From NCBI GenBank assembly GCA_902475855.1, contig CABSBF010000048.1:1-13130 (forward strand): 13,130 bases of DNA, read 5' to 3'. The notes under the pieces are model-generated. The model was not told where the DNA came from. It saw nothing but the letters and a program-made list of their open reading frames with translations, and searched no databases. The stretch comes from an uncultured Eubacteriales bacterium. Its GTDB lineage: Bacteria; Bacillota; Clostridia; Oscillospirales; Oscillospiraceae. Positions 6,646 through 12,969 of this stretch are shown in pieces. The position numbers and the translations under genes were made by a program. Positions within the stretch are counted from its first letter, which is position 1, and each line of letters opens with the position of its first letter.

Positions 6646-8313
6646 TTACAGGCTCTTCTCGTAGCTCTCGATCATCTTCTTGAAAGTGTGACCCGTACGA
6701 CTTCTGAGATTCTGAAGGACTTTTTCGGTTGTTTTCCCCGTGAAGATCTTGATCTGCAGGGACATTGAGCCGTCCGCGCCGGGCGTGACAAAGATCTTGT
6801 CGATGTACTTCTCAACAAATTCCTTGTCGATCAGTCCCTTGACCGCATCTCGCTCCGCGTTTTTCAGGACCCTGCGGATGGTCTCGATCTGTTTTTTATA
6901 GTCAGATGCGGAGTCTCGCTGCTGGGTCAGCTCCATCAGCTCCTGCTGCGCCTCGTTCAGTTCCTTGGCACACTGCCTGTTCATGGAGAGGAAGTCTTTG
7001 TCCGACAGTTCGCCGAGGGCGTTATAGGTCAGCAGCTTCTGCTTTTTCTTTTCGACGGTCGTGATTTTCTGCTCCAGAGCTGTGATCTGCCGTCCCAGAT
7101 CGCCGTCCCGGTCCAGGGATTTGTACATTTCCATGTACTCGTCGACCATGGCCTCGGCATCGTCCTCCGTCTCCCGGAAAACCTCCAGCAAAAGCGGCTT
7201 TAATTCTTCCTCGTAGATGGGGAAAGAGGCGCAGGCGCCCGCCCCGCTTTTGATTTTGTTGCTGCATACCCACTTGCTGTTTTTGTTCCCCTGCTTGTCC
7301 TTGGATTCCCGGCGGTAATAAGCCGCGCCGCAGTCCGTACAAAACAGCTTGCCCGTCAAGAGGTTGGCGTGGTTGCAGATACCTTGGCGTCCCTTCACGT
7401 CCTCGCTGCGCTTGCGCAGCACCTCGTTGGCCTTGTCCCACAGCGCCTCGGATACGATGGCGGGGACGATCTCGCCCGTTTCATCCTTGAACATGACCCA
7501 CTCCTCCGGGGGCAAAAATTTCTGCTTCTTGGTGAACAGGTCGACGACCTTGACCTTGTTCCCCACATAGTACCCCTTATACTTGGGATTGGAGATCATA
7601 CCGGACATGGTGGTGTGGGCGATCTTTTTGCCGTTGTGGTTGCGGTAGCCCCGTTCCCAAAGCAGATTTTCGATCTGCTTCATGCTGTGCTGACCCGTGG
7701 CGTACAGCTCAAACAGTTCCCGCACCATGGGGGCCTCATCCTCGTCGATCACCAGCCGCCCGTTGTCCTTTCGGTAGCCGAAGATACGGCTGTTGCCCAG
7801 CACCACACTGTTCTTGATCGCCTGCTGGTGGCCGAACTTCACACGGCTGGACAGCTTGCGCAGTTCGTCCTGGGCGATACCGGACATGATGGTCAGGCGC
7901 AGCTCGCTGTCCTCGTCCAGGGTGTTGATGTTGTCATTCTGGAAGAACACCCCGACCCCGGCGCTCAGCAGTTCACGGGTGTACTGGATGGAGTCCAGGG
8001 TGTTGCGGGCAAAACGGGTGATCTCCTTGGTGATGATGAGGTCAAAGAGTCCGGCGCGGCCGTCCTCTACCATGCGGTGGAAGTTTTCGCGCTTTTTGGT
8101 GGTAGCGGCAGACAAGCCCTCGTCAATGTAGCCCTCCACATAGGTCCAGTTGGTATTTTTTCGGATCAGGCTTTCGTAGTATTGAATTTGGTTGCCCAGA
8201 GAATTGAGCTGTTCGTCGCTCTCGCTGGACACGCGAGCGTAAAAGGTCACTCGCATGGGAATATCGTAGATGGTTTTCGTTTTCAGCAGCTGCCGAATAT
8301 TGTGGATATCCAT
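6646..8313 (-). CDS. Large serine recombinase (integrase of the mobile element)
   Basis: A 555-residue site-specific recombinase that integrates and excises circular elements. Seen: a resolvase-type catalytic domain with YARVSSESDEQ (nucleophile Ser29, Arg27), the conserved arginine helix ITKEITRFARNTLDS and DELRKLSSRVKFG. Next comes the recombinase domain (GNSRIFGYRK to NPKYKGYYVGN), a zinc ribbon with Cys325, Cys328, Cys350 and Cys361, and a coiled coil (about 408-465) before the C-terminal segment. That layout is normal for phage and ICE integrases. The ATG at 8313 has GAGAGGA at 7 nt; the open frame upstream runs back through the promoter and terminator and is not coding. It lies at the junction with host-like genes, so an attachment site is expected between about 6470 and 6645. 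Confidence 0.95.
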   Translation of the reverse strand: MDIHNIRQLLKTKTIYDIPMRVTFYARVSSESDEQLNSLGNQIQYYESLIRKNTNWTYVEGYIDEGLSAATTKKRENFHRMVEDGRAGLFDLIITKEITRFARNTLDSIQYTRELLSAGVGVFFQNDNINTLDEDSELRLTIMSGIAQDELRKLSSRVKFGHQQAIKNSVVLGNSRIFGYRKDNGRLVIDEDEAPMVRELFELYATGQHSMKQIENLLWERGYRNHNGKKIAHTTMSGMISNPKYKGYYVGNKVKVVDLFTKKQKFLPPEEWVMFKDETGEIVPAIVSEALWDKANEVLRKRSEDVKGRQGICNHANLLTGKLFCTDCGAAYYRRESKDKQGNKNSKWVCSNKIKSGAGACASFPIYEEELKPLLLEVFRETEDDAEAMVDEYMEMYKSLDRDGDLGRQITALEQKITTVEKKKQKLLTYNALGELSDKDFLSMNRQCAKELNEAQQELMELTQQRDSASDYKKQIETIRRVLKNAERDAVKGLIDKEFVEKYIDKIFVTPGADGSMSLQIKIFTGKTTEKVLQNLRSRTGHTFKKMIESYEKSL

Positions 8314-8350
8314 AAGTACATCCTCTCGCAAAGTTCGTTTTATCATGTTC

Positions 8351-8379
8351 ATTATAGCATTGTTGCAGCAGCGAATCAA
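8351..8379 (-). promoter_or_regulatory. Promoter of the serine recombinase
   Basis: On the minus strand a -35 TTGATT (8374-8379) and a perfect -10 TATAAT (8351-8356) are 17 bp apart. The predicted transcript start is near 8344, leaving a 30-nt leader. Confidence 0.65.
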
Positions 8380-8397
8380 GCCTGTGCAAATATTTAC

Positions 8398-8427
8398 AAA
8401 AATAGCGCAGTTCACCCGAACTGCGCT
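8398..8427 (-). terminator. Terminator between the SHOCT-like gene and the recombinase
   Basis: A perfect 10-bp stem (agcgcagttc at 8404-8413 with gaactgcgct at 8418-8427) is followed on the minus strand by A and five T (8402-8398). It separates the small upstream gene from the recombinase promoter. Confidence 0.8.
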
Positions 8428-8464
8428 GAATTCTTCTCCCTCGTTTTGCGCTCTTTCTGCTCAT

Positions 8465-8620
8465 TTACGCCTTTTTCAAAACCTGATACTTCGTCCAAAT
8501 CAGGTGGTTCATCTTCCGGTATTCATCCATGGTGATCACTCCCTGATCACGCAGAGTGCGGTTGAAATAGCTGAGCCAGAGATAATGCTGCATGTTGCGC
8601 TCCAGAGTTTTCTGATCCAA
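8465..8620 (-). CDS. Small SHOCT-like protein upstream of the recombinase
   Basis: A 51-residue protein, probably read from a TTG at 8618-8620 that follows GGAGG with about 10-nt spacing. No ATG with a ribosome site fits better. The core YLWLSYFNRTLRDQGVITMD followed by EYRKMNHLI resembles the SHOCT/short C-terminal helical hairpin (a leucine-rich helix, a GVIT turn, then an E-Y/F-x-K helix). Such small proteins are common beside recombinases in clostridial integrative elements, and their role is unknown. It has no cysteines, signal peptide or membrane segment. The gene ends before its own terminator (8398-8427). The alternative is a non-coding frame, but the ribosome site and terminator fit argue against that. 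Confidence 0.55.
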   Translation of the reverse strand: MDQKTLERNMQHYLWLSYFNRTLRDQGVITMDEYRKMNHLIWTKYQVLKKA

Positions 8621-8700
8621 GATAAAATCGCCTCCAGTACATTCAATATTTCCCCAGAAAGTGGGCGTTTATTCTCCTTGACTGAGTTGTCCCTGCAAAC

Positions 8701-8734
8701 AAAAAGGCATCAGGAAATCGTCTCCTGATGCCTT
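8701..8734 (-). terminator. Minus-strand intrinsic terminator
   Basis: A perfect 12-bp stem (aaggcatcagga at 8704-8715 with tcctgatgcctt at 8723-8734) is followed on the minus strand by a T-run (complement of 8701-8705). It lies upstream of the SHOCT-like gene and closes the candidate small RNA unit. Confidence 0.75.
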
Positions 8735-8897
8735 CGCATAATGTGTGCAGTTTTGTGTGGTATGTAAATAAGGGCATACGAGCATCGCAGAAAAATCCGC
8801 AATACTCCTGTTTGGTACAAAAAGAACGGAAACATAGCCGCTCAGCGGCAAGGGAAGAAACTGACTGCCTGATCGGCAGTAAAAAGAAACTGTTTAT
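8701..8897 (-). ncRNA. Candidate small RNA (promoter to terminator, no ORF)
   Basis: A unit of about 195 nt bounded by a good promoter (8904-8932) and a strong terminator (8701-8734). Near its 5' end are two stems: actgcc/ggcagt around gatca, and gccgc/gcggc around tga. No open frame in it has a ribosome site or recognisable protein; the long minus frame across it (8643-9101) passes straight through promoter and terminator. It resembles a regulatory RNA of the element, but the target is unknown and expression is not shown. Confidence 0.4.
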
Positions 8898-8903
8898 ATA
8901 TTC

Positions 8904-8932
8904 ATTGTAATGAATCGTAAGACTGAAGTCAA
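8904..8932 (-). promoter_or_regulatory. Promoter of the candidate small RNA
   Basis: On the minus strand a -35 TTGACT (8927-8932) is exactly 17 bp from a -10 TACAAT (8904-8909). The -10 lies inside a small dyad (attcatt at 8900-8906 with aatgaat at 8909-8915) that could bind a regulator. Confidence 0.55.
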
Positions 8933-9023
8933 GGTAAAGTTTTTCGACTTTTTTGATCATGCTGCAATTGTCTTTCGCATTTGGGCTGCCCGAATGCGGC
9001 AGGCCGATCATCGCAGCTTTTCC

Positions 9024-9052
9024 TTGCATTTTGTTCTGTGTTGTGGTATTCT
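9024..9052 (+). promoter_or_regulatory. Possible plus-strand promoter
   Basis: TTGCAT (9024-9029) and TATTCT (9047-9052) are 17 bp apart on the plus strand. It could drive the transcript ended by the terminators at 9152-9190 and 9300-9343. The match is modest. Confidence 0.25.
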
Positions 9053-9151
9053 TAACTATAGAAAGTTTTCTTCTTTGCGTGCAGCTATGGTGCTGCGGCA
9101 TGTGTCAAGCAACCGTTGCGTGGCGGTTTGTATCTATATCTTTTTATGTGT

Positions 9152-9190
9152 CGAGGTTGTCTATGGATTCCATAGCGTCCTCGGCTTTTT
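9152..9190 (+). terminator. Plus-strand terminator-like hairpin
   Basis: A two-part stem with outer cgagg/cctcg (9152-9156 with 9179-9183), a small internal loop and inner ctatgg/ccatag is followed by ggc and five T (9186-9190). No recognised plus-strand gene precedes it. Confidence 0.45.
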
Positions 9191-9299
9191 CCATTTTTTG
9201 ACAAGGAGAACACGCTTGCCTCCTCGCTGTTTGCGGAGGGAGCAAAAAATCACGATAGAGCAACCAAATCATCCCCTTTCCGGGGCGTAAAGACAATTC

Positions 9300-9343
9300 A
9301 AGGACGACAGGAGCATCGAGAAGATGCTTCTGTCGTCCTTTTT
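9300..9343 (+). terminator. Strong plus-strand intrinsic terminator
   Basis: An 18-bp stem (9300-9317 with 9323-9340, one G-T pair) with loop gagaa continues into a T-run ending at 9343. It must serve a plus-strand transcript arising between about 8930 and 9300, where no ORF is convincing. It also insulates the region 3' of it. Confidence 0.8.
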
Positions 9344-9357
9344 ATATAGACGAATGA

Positions 9358-9371
9358 GAATTTGCAAATTC
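9358..9371. repeat. Perfect 14-bp palindrome
   Basis: gaatttgcaaattc reads identically on both strands. It lies just past the terminator at 9300-9343 and marks the left edge of the stem-rich region. It may be an operator. Confidence 0.4.
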
Positions 9372-9424
9372 CAGCATGCCGCCGGAGTTTGCCCCAACAA
9401 CGCGCCGGCTAAACCGACCCGCCC

Positions 9425-9937
9425 GCACCATCGGAAATTGGTGCCTGATCCATTGGCTGTGGATCCAGTATATGTTTGGGCATACCACCCCCTTATCGTG
9501 CGACTGTGACGGATAATACAGCGCTCAACACAGCGTCCGCCAAACGGCTGTGTGCAAGCCGATGCGGCTTGTAGGTTTGAAACTCGTGTATACCCGTGAG
9601 ATTGGTATACCCTTCGCGGCAGCAGCGATGGGAGAAATAATTGCTGCAGCTCGGAAACCCGCTTTGATGTCGGAACCCGTATCCTCCCGCTTTTTGGGGA
9701 AGGATACCGCTTTTTCTGCGGAGCAGTGAACAGGTTATTTTCACGCACCTCAGTGCGGGAAAATAACCTGTGAAGGTTTCCACCCGACCCCTCGCCATGA
9801 TCTGAATCCCTGCTGGTAATACGGGAATTGCAGATGGGATTAGGCCCCTCTGTATCGCAAGATGCAGAGCCAAATAGCCTGGTTAGATGTTAACTGCCGG
9901 GACCAGCCGGAGGAGTGACAGGATAAACTCTGTCACT
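9425..9937 (+). ncRNA. Candidate structured RNA or leader upstream of the tyrosine recombinase
   Basis: The gene-free stretch 9345-9966 holds no convincing ORF but many local perfect stems: 9425-9430/9439-9444, 9447-9452/9460-9465, 9528-9534/9547-9553, 9555-9561/9565-9571, 9588-9594/9604-9610, 9679-9685/9701-9707 (inner ccc/ggg extension), 9730-9742/9759-9771 (13 bp plus an inner 4-bp stem), 9848-9855/9862-9869 and 9914-9921/9930-9937 (8 bp, just before the ribosome site). I saw no group II domain V motif or group I core. It could be a ribozyme-like RNA, a long regulatory leader, or folded DNA used by the recombinase. The class is not identified. Confidence 0.4.
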
Positions 9938-9966
9938 ATGATATTACGAAAAACGGAGGATAGAAA

Positions 9967-10953
9967 ATGTCCAGTATTAAATATGAGATCCTGAGCAAAT
10001 GCCCCGGATTCAAAAAAGGCGCACCGGGCCCCAGCAAAAACACGATCGAACAATACAAGACCCACGCCATCAGGTATGGGAATTGGGCCAAAAAGAAATA
10101 TGGTTGCCGAAGATTTGAGGAGTTCAAAGACCACATCCAGGATTACGCGGATGATCTGTGTGAGAAAGGGCGCCGTCCGGCTACGATCCACACGTACATC
10201 GCAGCTTGCTGCTATGTGTGGGGTATTCCCATGGAGCAGATCCATAAGCCGGAGCGTCACTGCTATGACGCTGTGCGCAGCAGAGGGGAAAAGCCTGTTG
10301 ATCAGCGTGCCGACGCCGGACGGGAAGCTTCCCCGCGCCTGTTTGATTTTGCCATGTGTGTCGGCATCCGCCGCCATGAGTATCAGGCCCTGCGGTGCGG
10401 GAACTTTGTTGAGGACGAGTCCGGGTATCCCTGTGTAGAGGTCAGGAAGGGCAAGGGAGGAAAGTATCAGCTCCAACGGATCCTGCCGGATGATGTGGAA
10501 TTTGTGAAAGCCTATTTTTCCGCAGGCACCGAAGACCTCTTTGTGTTCACAAAGCGGGAGATGGAAAATAAAATCGACCTGCATGCCATCCGCGCCACCG
10601 TTGCCAAGCGGGCTTACCGGTACTACAGCGACAAGCTGCGATCCGACCCGAACTATCGCGCACAACTGACCAAGGAGATCGAGTTGCGTTGGAAGATATA
10701 TCGCGGTACGCCGCCTCCAAACTCGAAGAAAAAATATAATTGGGAGTGGGATGAGCGTCGCGTTTGCGGCGAATACAAAGTACGCGGCAAAAACCGAATC
10801 AAAGCAGAGAAAAACGGTCTCCCCGCTGTGTACGACCGACTGGCTGTTATGGCGGTATCCGTTTTCCACCTGAGCCATTGGCGCTGCGACGTGACGGTTG
10901 ACAACTACCTGCTCGCCGATGGCAGCACCGACTGCTCCGCACCCCGCCCTTGA
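9967..10953 (+). CDS. Tyrosine recombinase/phage integrase family protein with a long insertion
   Basis: A 328-residue DNA-strand-exchange protein, the only convincing plus-strand gene in the window. Seen: an N-terminal SAM-like core-binding domain (about residues 20-95, NTIEQYKTHAIRYGNW and ATIHTYIAACCYVWG). The catalytic residues are Arg135 in VGIRRHEYQALR, Lys163 in RKGKGGKYQL, HAIR (206-209), His304 in HLSHWR, and the candidate nucleophile Tyr314 in VDNYL. All are present, so it is probably active. About 95 residues separate HAIR from His304, far more than in XerD-like enzymes, because of a basic insertion (about 220-285). The start has GGAGG at 7 nt. The orientation, opposite to its neighbours, suggests a nested module or an independent function such as excision or copy resolution. 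Confidence 0.85.
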   Translation: MSSIKYEILSKCPGFKKGAPGPSKNTIEQYKTHAIRYGNWAKKKYGCRRFEEFKDHIQDYADDLCEKGRRPATIHTYIAACCYVWGIPMEQIHKPERHCYDAVRSRGEKPVDQRADAGREASPRLFDFAMCVGIRRHEYQALRCGNFVEDESGYPCVEVRKGKGGKYQLQRILPDDVEFVKAYFSAGTEDLFVFTKREMENKIDLHAIRATVAKRAYRYYSDKLRSDPNYRAQLTKEIELRWKIYRGTPPPNSKKKYNWEWDERRVCGEYKVRGKNRIKAEKNGLPAVYDRLAVMAVSVFHLSHWRCDVTVDNYLLADGSTDCSAPRP

Positions 10954-10964
10954 TGCAGGCGGGG
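10942..10964 (+). other. Hairpin over the tyrosine recombinase stop codon
   Basis: ccccgcc (10942-10948) and ggcgggg (10958-10964) form a 7-bp stem whose loop contains the TGA stop. No T-run follows; it is a 3' end structure rather than a clear terminator. Confidence 0.35.
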
Positions 10965-10969
10965 CATGA

Positions 10970-11041
10970 AACCATGGAGCCGGAGATATCCGGCTCCATG
11001 GTTGGGTTCTATGACTTACGCCTCTTTAGTGGTCAACGTCG
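10970..11041 (-). repeat. Repeated 'hairpin plus gene end' module, copy A
   Basis: A 15-bp perfect stem (10970-10984 with 10989-11003, loop gata) is followed by a segment resembling copy B at 12926-12969. In both copies the shared ggagccgga/tccggctcc stem lies exactly 18 bp from a minus-strand TAA, with tgggttctatgac here against tgggtcctatgat there. The 10-mer gtggtcaacg also recurs in both. On the minus strand this is the 3' end of the operon after dnaC. Confidence 0.55.
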
Positions 11042-11081
11042 TTTTCAGATGAATCGGACCGGTGCCGATGCAATTCTCCAT
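11016..11081 (-). pseudogene. Tiny ORF, possible remnant of a duplicated gene end
   Basis: Twenty-one codons from ATG (11079-11081) to TAA (11016-11018) encode a peptide ending HLKTTLTTKEA. The TLTT stretch and the stop context match the end of the partial gene at 12967-13130, where SLTT occurs 17 residues before the stop. Only a weak AGAAAAG precedes the ATG. It is either a truncated remnant left by recombination between repeats or a real micro-ORF; I favour a remnant. Confidence 0.25.
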
Positions 11082-11105
11082 ATAAAGGCTTCTTTTCTGG
11101 GGGCA

Positions 11106-11840
11106 TCAGTCAAGCAGTTGATTTGCCTTTTCCCAATTGTCGGTAGCGATGCTTTTGCGGAAGTTGTCTCCATTAAACCTGAAAGGAGTACAGCCTGCTA
11201 AGATGCGGTCATAAATACGGCGGTCATCCAGGTCGGTGGCTTTCCGCATGATGGAAATCGGGATATTCGTGGTGATGATCATGGGCTTGCCTGTCAGCAG
11301 CCGCTTGTCAACCACATCGAATACACACTCCTTGCTGAAGCTGGTGTTGCGCTCTGCCCCCAAATCGTCCAGGATGAGGAGGTCGGGGCACATAAGTGAT
11401 TTCATGTAATGGTCGCGGTCAGCACCGAAATTACCCTGCATACGGTTGACCACGTCGGACATCCTCACATAGAGGACAGACTCCAGGCGGTCGATCAGAG
11501 CGTTGGCAATGCAGCCAGCGGCATAGGATTTTCCTGTGCCGACATCCCCAAACATGATCAGTCCGATCCCAGCTTTTTTGAACTCGTCCCAGTTCTGCAC
11601 ATATCCCCTCGCCTTTGCAAGCTGAGGCGTCATAACTGTGGCTGACTCAAACCGCCAGAGCGCGGCGGCGGGTACATCATTGAACGCTTCTCTGCGGAGC
11701 ATCGCCCTGTAGGACATTTGCTCGTATTCCCAGCGCTCCGCTTCTTCCCGTTCTCGGCGTTCGGCAGGATTGATGTAATCGTCAGGTGCAGCATTAGCCG
11801 CTTCAACGGTATCAACCATTTTCGTAAAATTTGGATTCAT
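11106..11840 (-). CDS. DnaC/IstB-like AAA+ ATPase, probable helicase loader
   Basis: A 244-residue AAA+ ATPase of the DnaC/DnaI/IstB group, which loads the replicative helicase onto DNA opened by the initiator. Seen: a charged helical N-terminus (about 25-55), Walker A GDVGTGKS (98-105), Walker B LLILDDLGAE (154-163), the sensor-1 segment IITTNIP (188-194) and the arginine-rich DDRRIYDRIL (206-215), which matches the DnaC arginine finger and sensor region. The ATG at 11840 overlaps the repA stop as ATGA, with GAGGGAG 7 nt upstream. The ATG two codons earlier is too close to that ribosome site. Coupling to repA points to element replication rather than IS21-type transposition, since no IstA is nearby. 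Confidence 0.88.
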   Translation of the reverse strand: MNPNFTKMVDTVEAANAAPDDYINPAERREREEAERWEYEQMSYRAMLRREAFNDVPAAALWRFESATVMTPQLAKARGYVQNWDEFKKAGIGLIMFGDVGTGKSYAAGCIANALIDRLESVLYVRMSDVVNRMQGNFGADRDHYMKSLMCPDLLILDDLGAERNTSFSKECVFDVVDKRLLTGKPMIITTNIPISIMRKATDLDDRRIYDRILAGCTPFRFNGDNFRKSIATDNWEKANQLLD

Positions 11841-12547
11841 AGGCATTCTCCCTCGTCATCGTCGTACGTGTAGTTTTTCGCGCTCATGCCCTTGCTGTCC
11901 TCGTCCAACCACTTCTTGATGGTGGCATAGTGATTGGCATAGTGCCTGTCATTGGAAGCCATATACCGGGACAGCCGCTCAATGTATTCGGCAGCTTTGC
12001 CGGGATAAGCCGTTTCCAGCTGGGAACATTCCTCGTCTGACAGGAAAACATTTTGAAACTCTCCAAACCGGCGGCGCGTACTCTCTACTTTTTCAGTCTT
12101 ACTATGTTCTTTATATTCTGTATCAGTATTACTTGTAGGCAATTTTTGCCCCATGCAAGGGGAAGAATCCTGCACATCCATTGGGCAGATATTGCCCTCT
12201 GGACGGGAAGAAACCTGCACCCTGTCCGGGATTTGCAGAAAGATACGGTTTGCCTGATTCCACCCCTGTCGGACGCGGGTGATCAGCCCGGCATTTTCCA
12301 GCTCCCGCAGGGCGGTCTTGACCGTCCGCTCACTCCGGCCAAGGTCGTTCGCCATCTGCTTGATTGTGTAGATGATATACACATATCCTTCCTCGGACAC
12401 CCAGCCGTTTTTCTGGGAAAGCATGGTTCGGTTGTACAGCAGCGCATAAAGCATTTTGGCGTTGAGGGTGTAGTCACCAGCCACCATGTAGCGCGGCAAG
12501 GGAACGAACGGCGGCAAGACAGTATCTAGCTTGAAATAAATTTCCAT
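11837..12547 (-). CDS. RepA_N-type replication initiator
   Basis: A 236-residue replication initiator of the RepA_N family, found on Firmicutes plasmids and integrative elements. Seen: an N-terminal winged-helix domain with the signature FKLDTVLPPFVPLPRYM followed by LNAKMLYALLYNR, then SQKNGWVSEEGYVYIIYTIKQMANDLGRSERTVKTALRELENAGLI (in pieces at about 44-89). A polar linker (108-160) leads to a C-terminal helical segment (about 180-215) with NHYATIKKWLDED, like helicase or loader-contact domains of phage initiators. I place the start at ATG 12547, which has GAGAGG about 5 nt upstream. A longer frame from 12628 would have to be translated through a perfect terminator hairpin. It is translationally coupled to the DnaC-like gene. 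Confidence 0.88.
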   Translation of the reverse strand: MEIYFKLDTVLPPFVPLPRYMVAGDYTLNAKMLYALLYNRTMLSQKNGWVSEEGYVYIIYTIKQMANDLGRSERTVKTALRELENAGLITRVRQGWNQANRIFLQIPDRVQVSSRPEGNICPMDVQDSSPCMGQKLPTSNTDTEYKEHSKTEKVESTRRRFGEFQNVFLSDEECSQLETAYPGKAAEYIERLSRYMASNDRHYANHYATIKKWLDEDSKGMSAKNYTYDDDEGECL

Positions 12548-12585
12548 CACTTCCTCTCTGGTCTGGCGTGATACGGTCGCTATGT

Positions 12586-12619
12586 AAAAAGCCAGCTTTC
12601 TTTCGAAAGCTGGCTTTTT
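12586..12619 (-). terminator. Terminator hairpin inside the repA leader (attenuator candidate)
   Basis: A perfect 15-bp stem (12586-12600 with 12605-12619, loop tttc on the plus strand) has A/T runs at both ends, so five T close it on either strand. It lies between the repA promoter (12716-12743) and the repA ribosome site (about 12551-12556). RepA mRNA must therefore read through it, or it ends an antisense RNA from the other strand. Confidence 0.75.
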
Positions 12620-12634
12620 CCGTTTCACTTGTTT

Positions 12635-12701
12635 CTGGATAGGATAGCACCTCTCACGCAGTCTTGTGGGAGGGGCCGCGCGTCAACGCGGTTCTATCCA
12701 G
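12635..12701 (-). promoter_or_regulatory. Three-stem junction in the repA 5' leader
   Basis: Outer stem ctggatag (12635-12642) with ctatccag (12694-12701) encloses two hairpins: 12650-12657 with 12666-12673 (8 bp, perfect on the plus strand with one G-T pair, one mismatch on the minus) and ccgcg/cgcgg (12676-12680 with 12687-12691, 6-nt loop). It begins about 8 nt after the predicted transcript start and precedes the terminator, the arrangement of an attenuator or an antisense-RNA target. Confidence 0.6.
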
Positions 12702-12715
12702 TTATCCACGCTACA

Positions 12716-12743
12716 ATTATACCACACAACAACTGTAATGCAA
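12716..12743 (-). promoter_or_regulatory. repA promoter with extended -10
   Basis: On the minus strand a perfect -10 TATAAT (12716-12721) preceded by TGG (extended -10) is paired with a -35 TTGCAT (12738-12743) at 16-bp spacing. The predicted start near 12709 gives a leader of about 160 nt before the repA ATG. Confidence 0.65.
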
Positions 12744-12925
12744 TTCCATTTTGATTTTAGTGGTCTCTACTTTTATTCTTAGCGAAACGGAGTTTCCTAA
12801 GACTTTAACAGGAGATTCGCGTCAGTCATTTTGCCCTAATTCCCCTAAAAAAATGTTTCGGAGAGAAAATTTCTCCTAGTTTTTCCCTTTCTTGGCAGCA
12901 GCCTGCGGTGACGACAGGCAGATAG
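12744..12925. other. AT-rich intergenic segment upstream of the repA promoter
   Basis: No ORF is seen. It holds small stems (gaaac/gtttc at 12784-12796; a GGAGA/TCTCC dyad at 12860-12876 with five T on the plus strand at 12880-12884 and a seven-T run further down the minus strand; gcctg/caggc at 12901-12919) and a tandem ccctaa / cccctaa. No clear iteron array is visible. Confidence 0.35.
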
Positions 12926-12969
12926 GGAGCCGGATTTTCTCCGGCTCCTTGATTGGGTCCTATGATTTA
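12926..12969 (-). repeat. Repeated 'hairpin plus gene end' module, copy B
   Basis: Stem ggagccgga (12926-12934) / tccggctcc (12940-12948) with loop ttttc lies 18 bp beyond the TAA of the right-edge gene. Stem core and spacing match copy A at 10970-11018. No T-run follows on the minus strand. Confidence 0.55.

Noticed and set aside
8123..8464. 113-residue minus-strand ORF starting on the SHOCT-like stop codon
   Set aside because: It passes through a terminator and the recombinase promoter, then overlaps the recombinase out of frame.
7369..8535. 388-residue plus-strand ORF
   Set aside because: It mirrors the serine recombinase, whose catalytic and zinc motifs are unmistakable; no family signature on the plus strand.
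8643..9101. 152-residue minus-strand ORF
   Set aside because: It runs through a good promoter and a strong terminator, overlaps the ribosome site of the SHOCT-like gene, and shows no family features.
8910..9290. 126-residue plus-strand ORF ahead of a terminator
   Set aside because: There is no ribosome site, the composition is odd (Cys, Phe and Arg rich), and another terminator-like hairpin lies inside it. Left as possible decay, not called.
9345..9966. Group II or group I intron
   Set aside because: A GTGCGAC string at 9499-9505 hints at a group II 5' end, but I found no domain V hairpin, no reverse transcriptase and no group I core sequences.
9883..10878. 331-residue minus-strand ORF with hydrophobic runs
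   Set aside because: It lies opposite the tyrosine recombinase, which has a ribosome site and a full set of catalytic residues.
12548..12628. N-terminal extension of the RepA_N protein
   Set aside because: It is encoded across the terminator hairpin 12586-12619; the ATG at 12547 has its own ribosome site and gives the normal family N-terminus.
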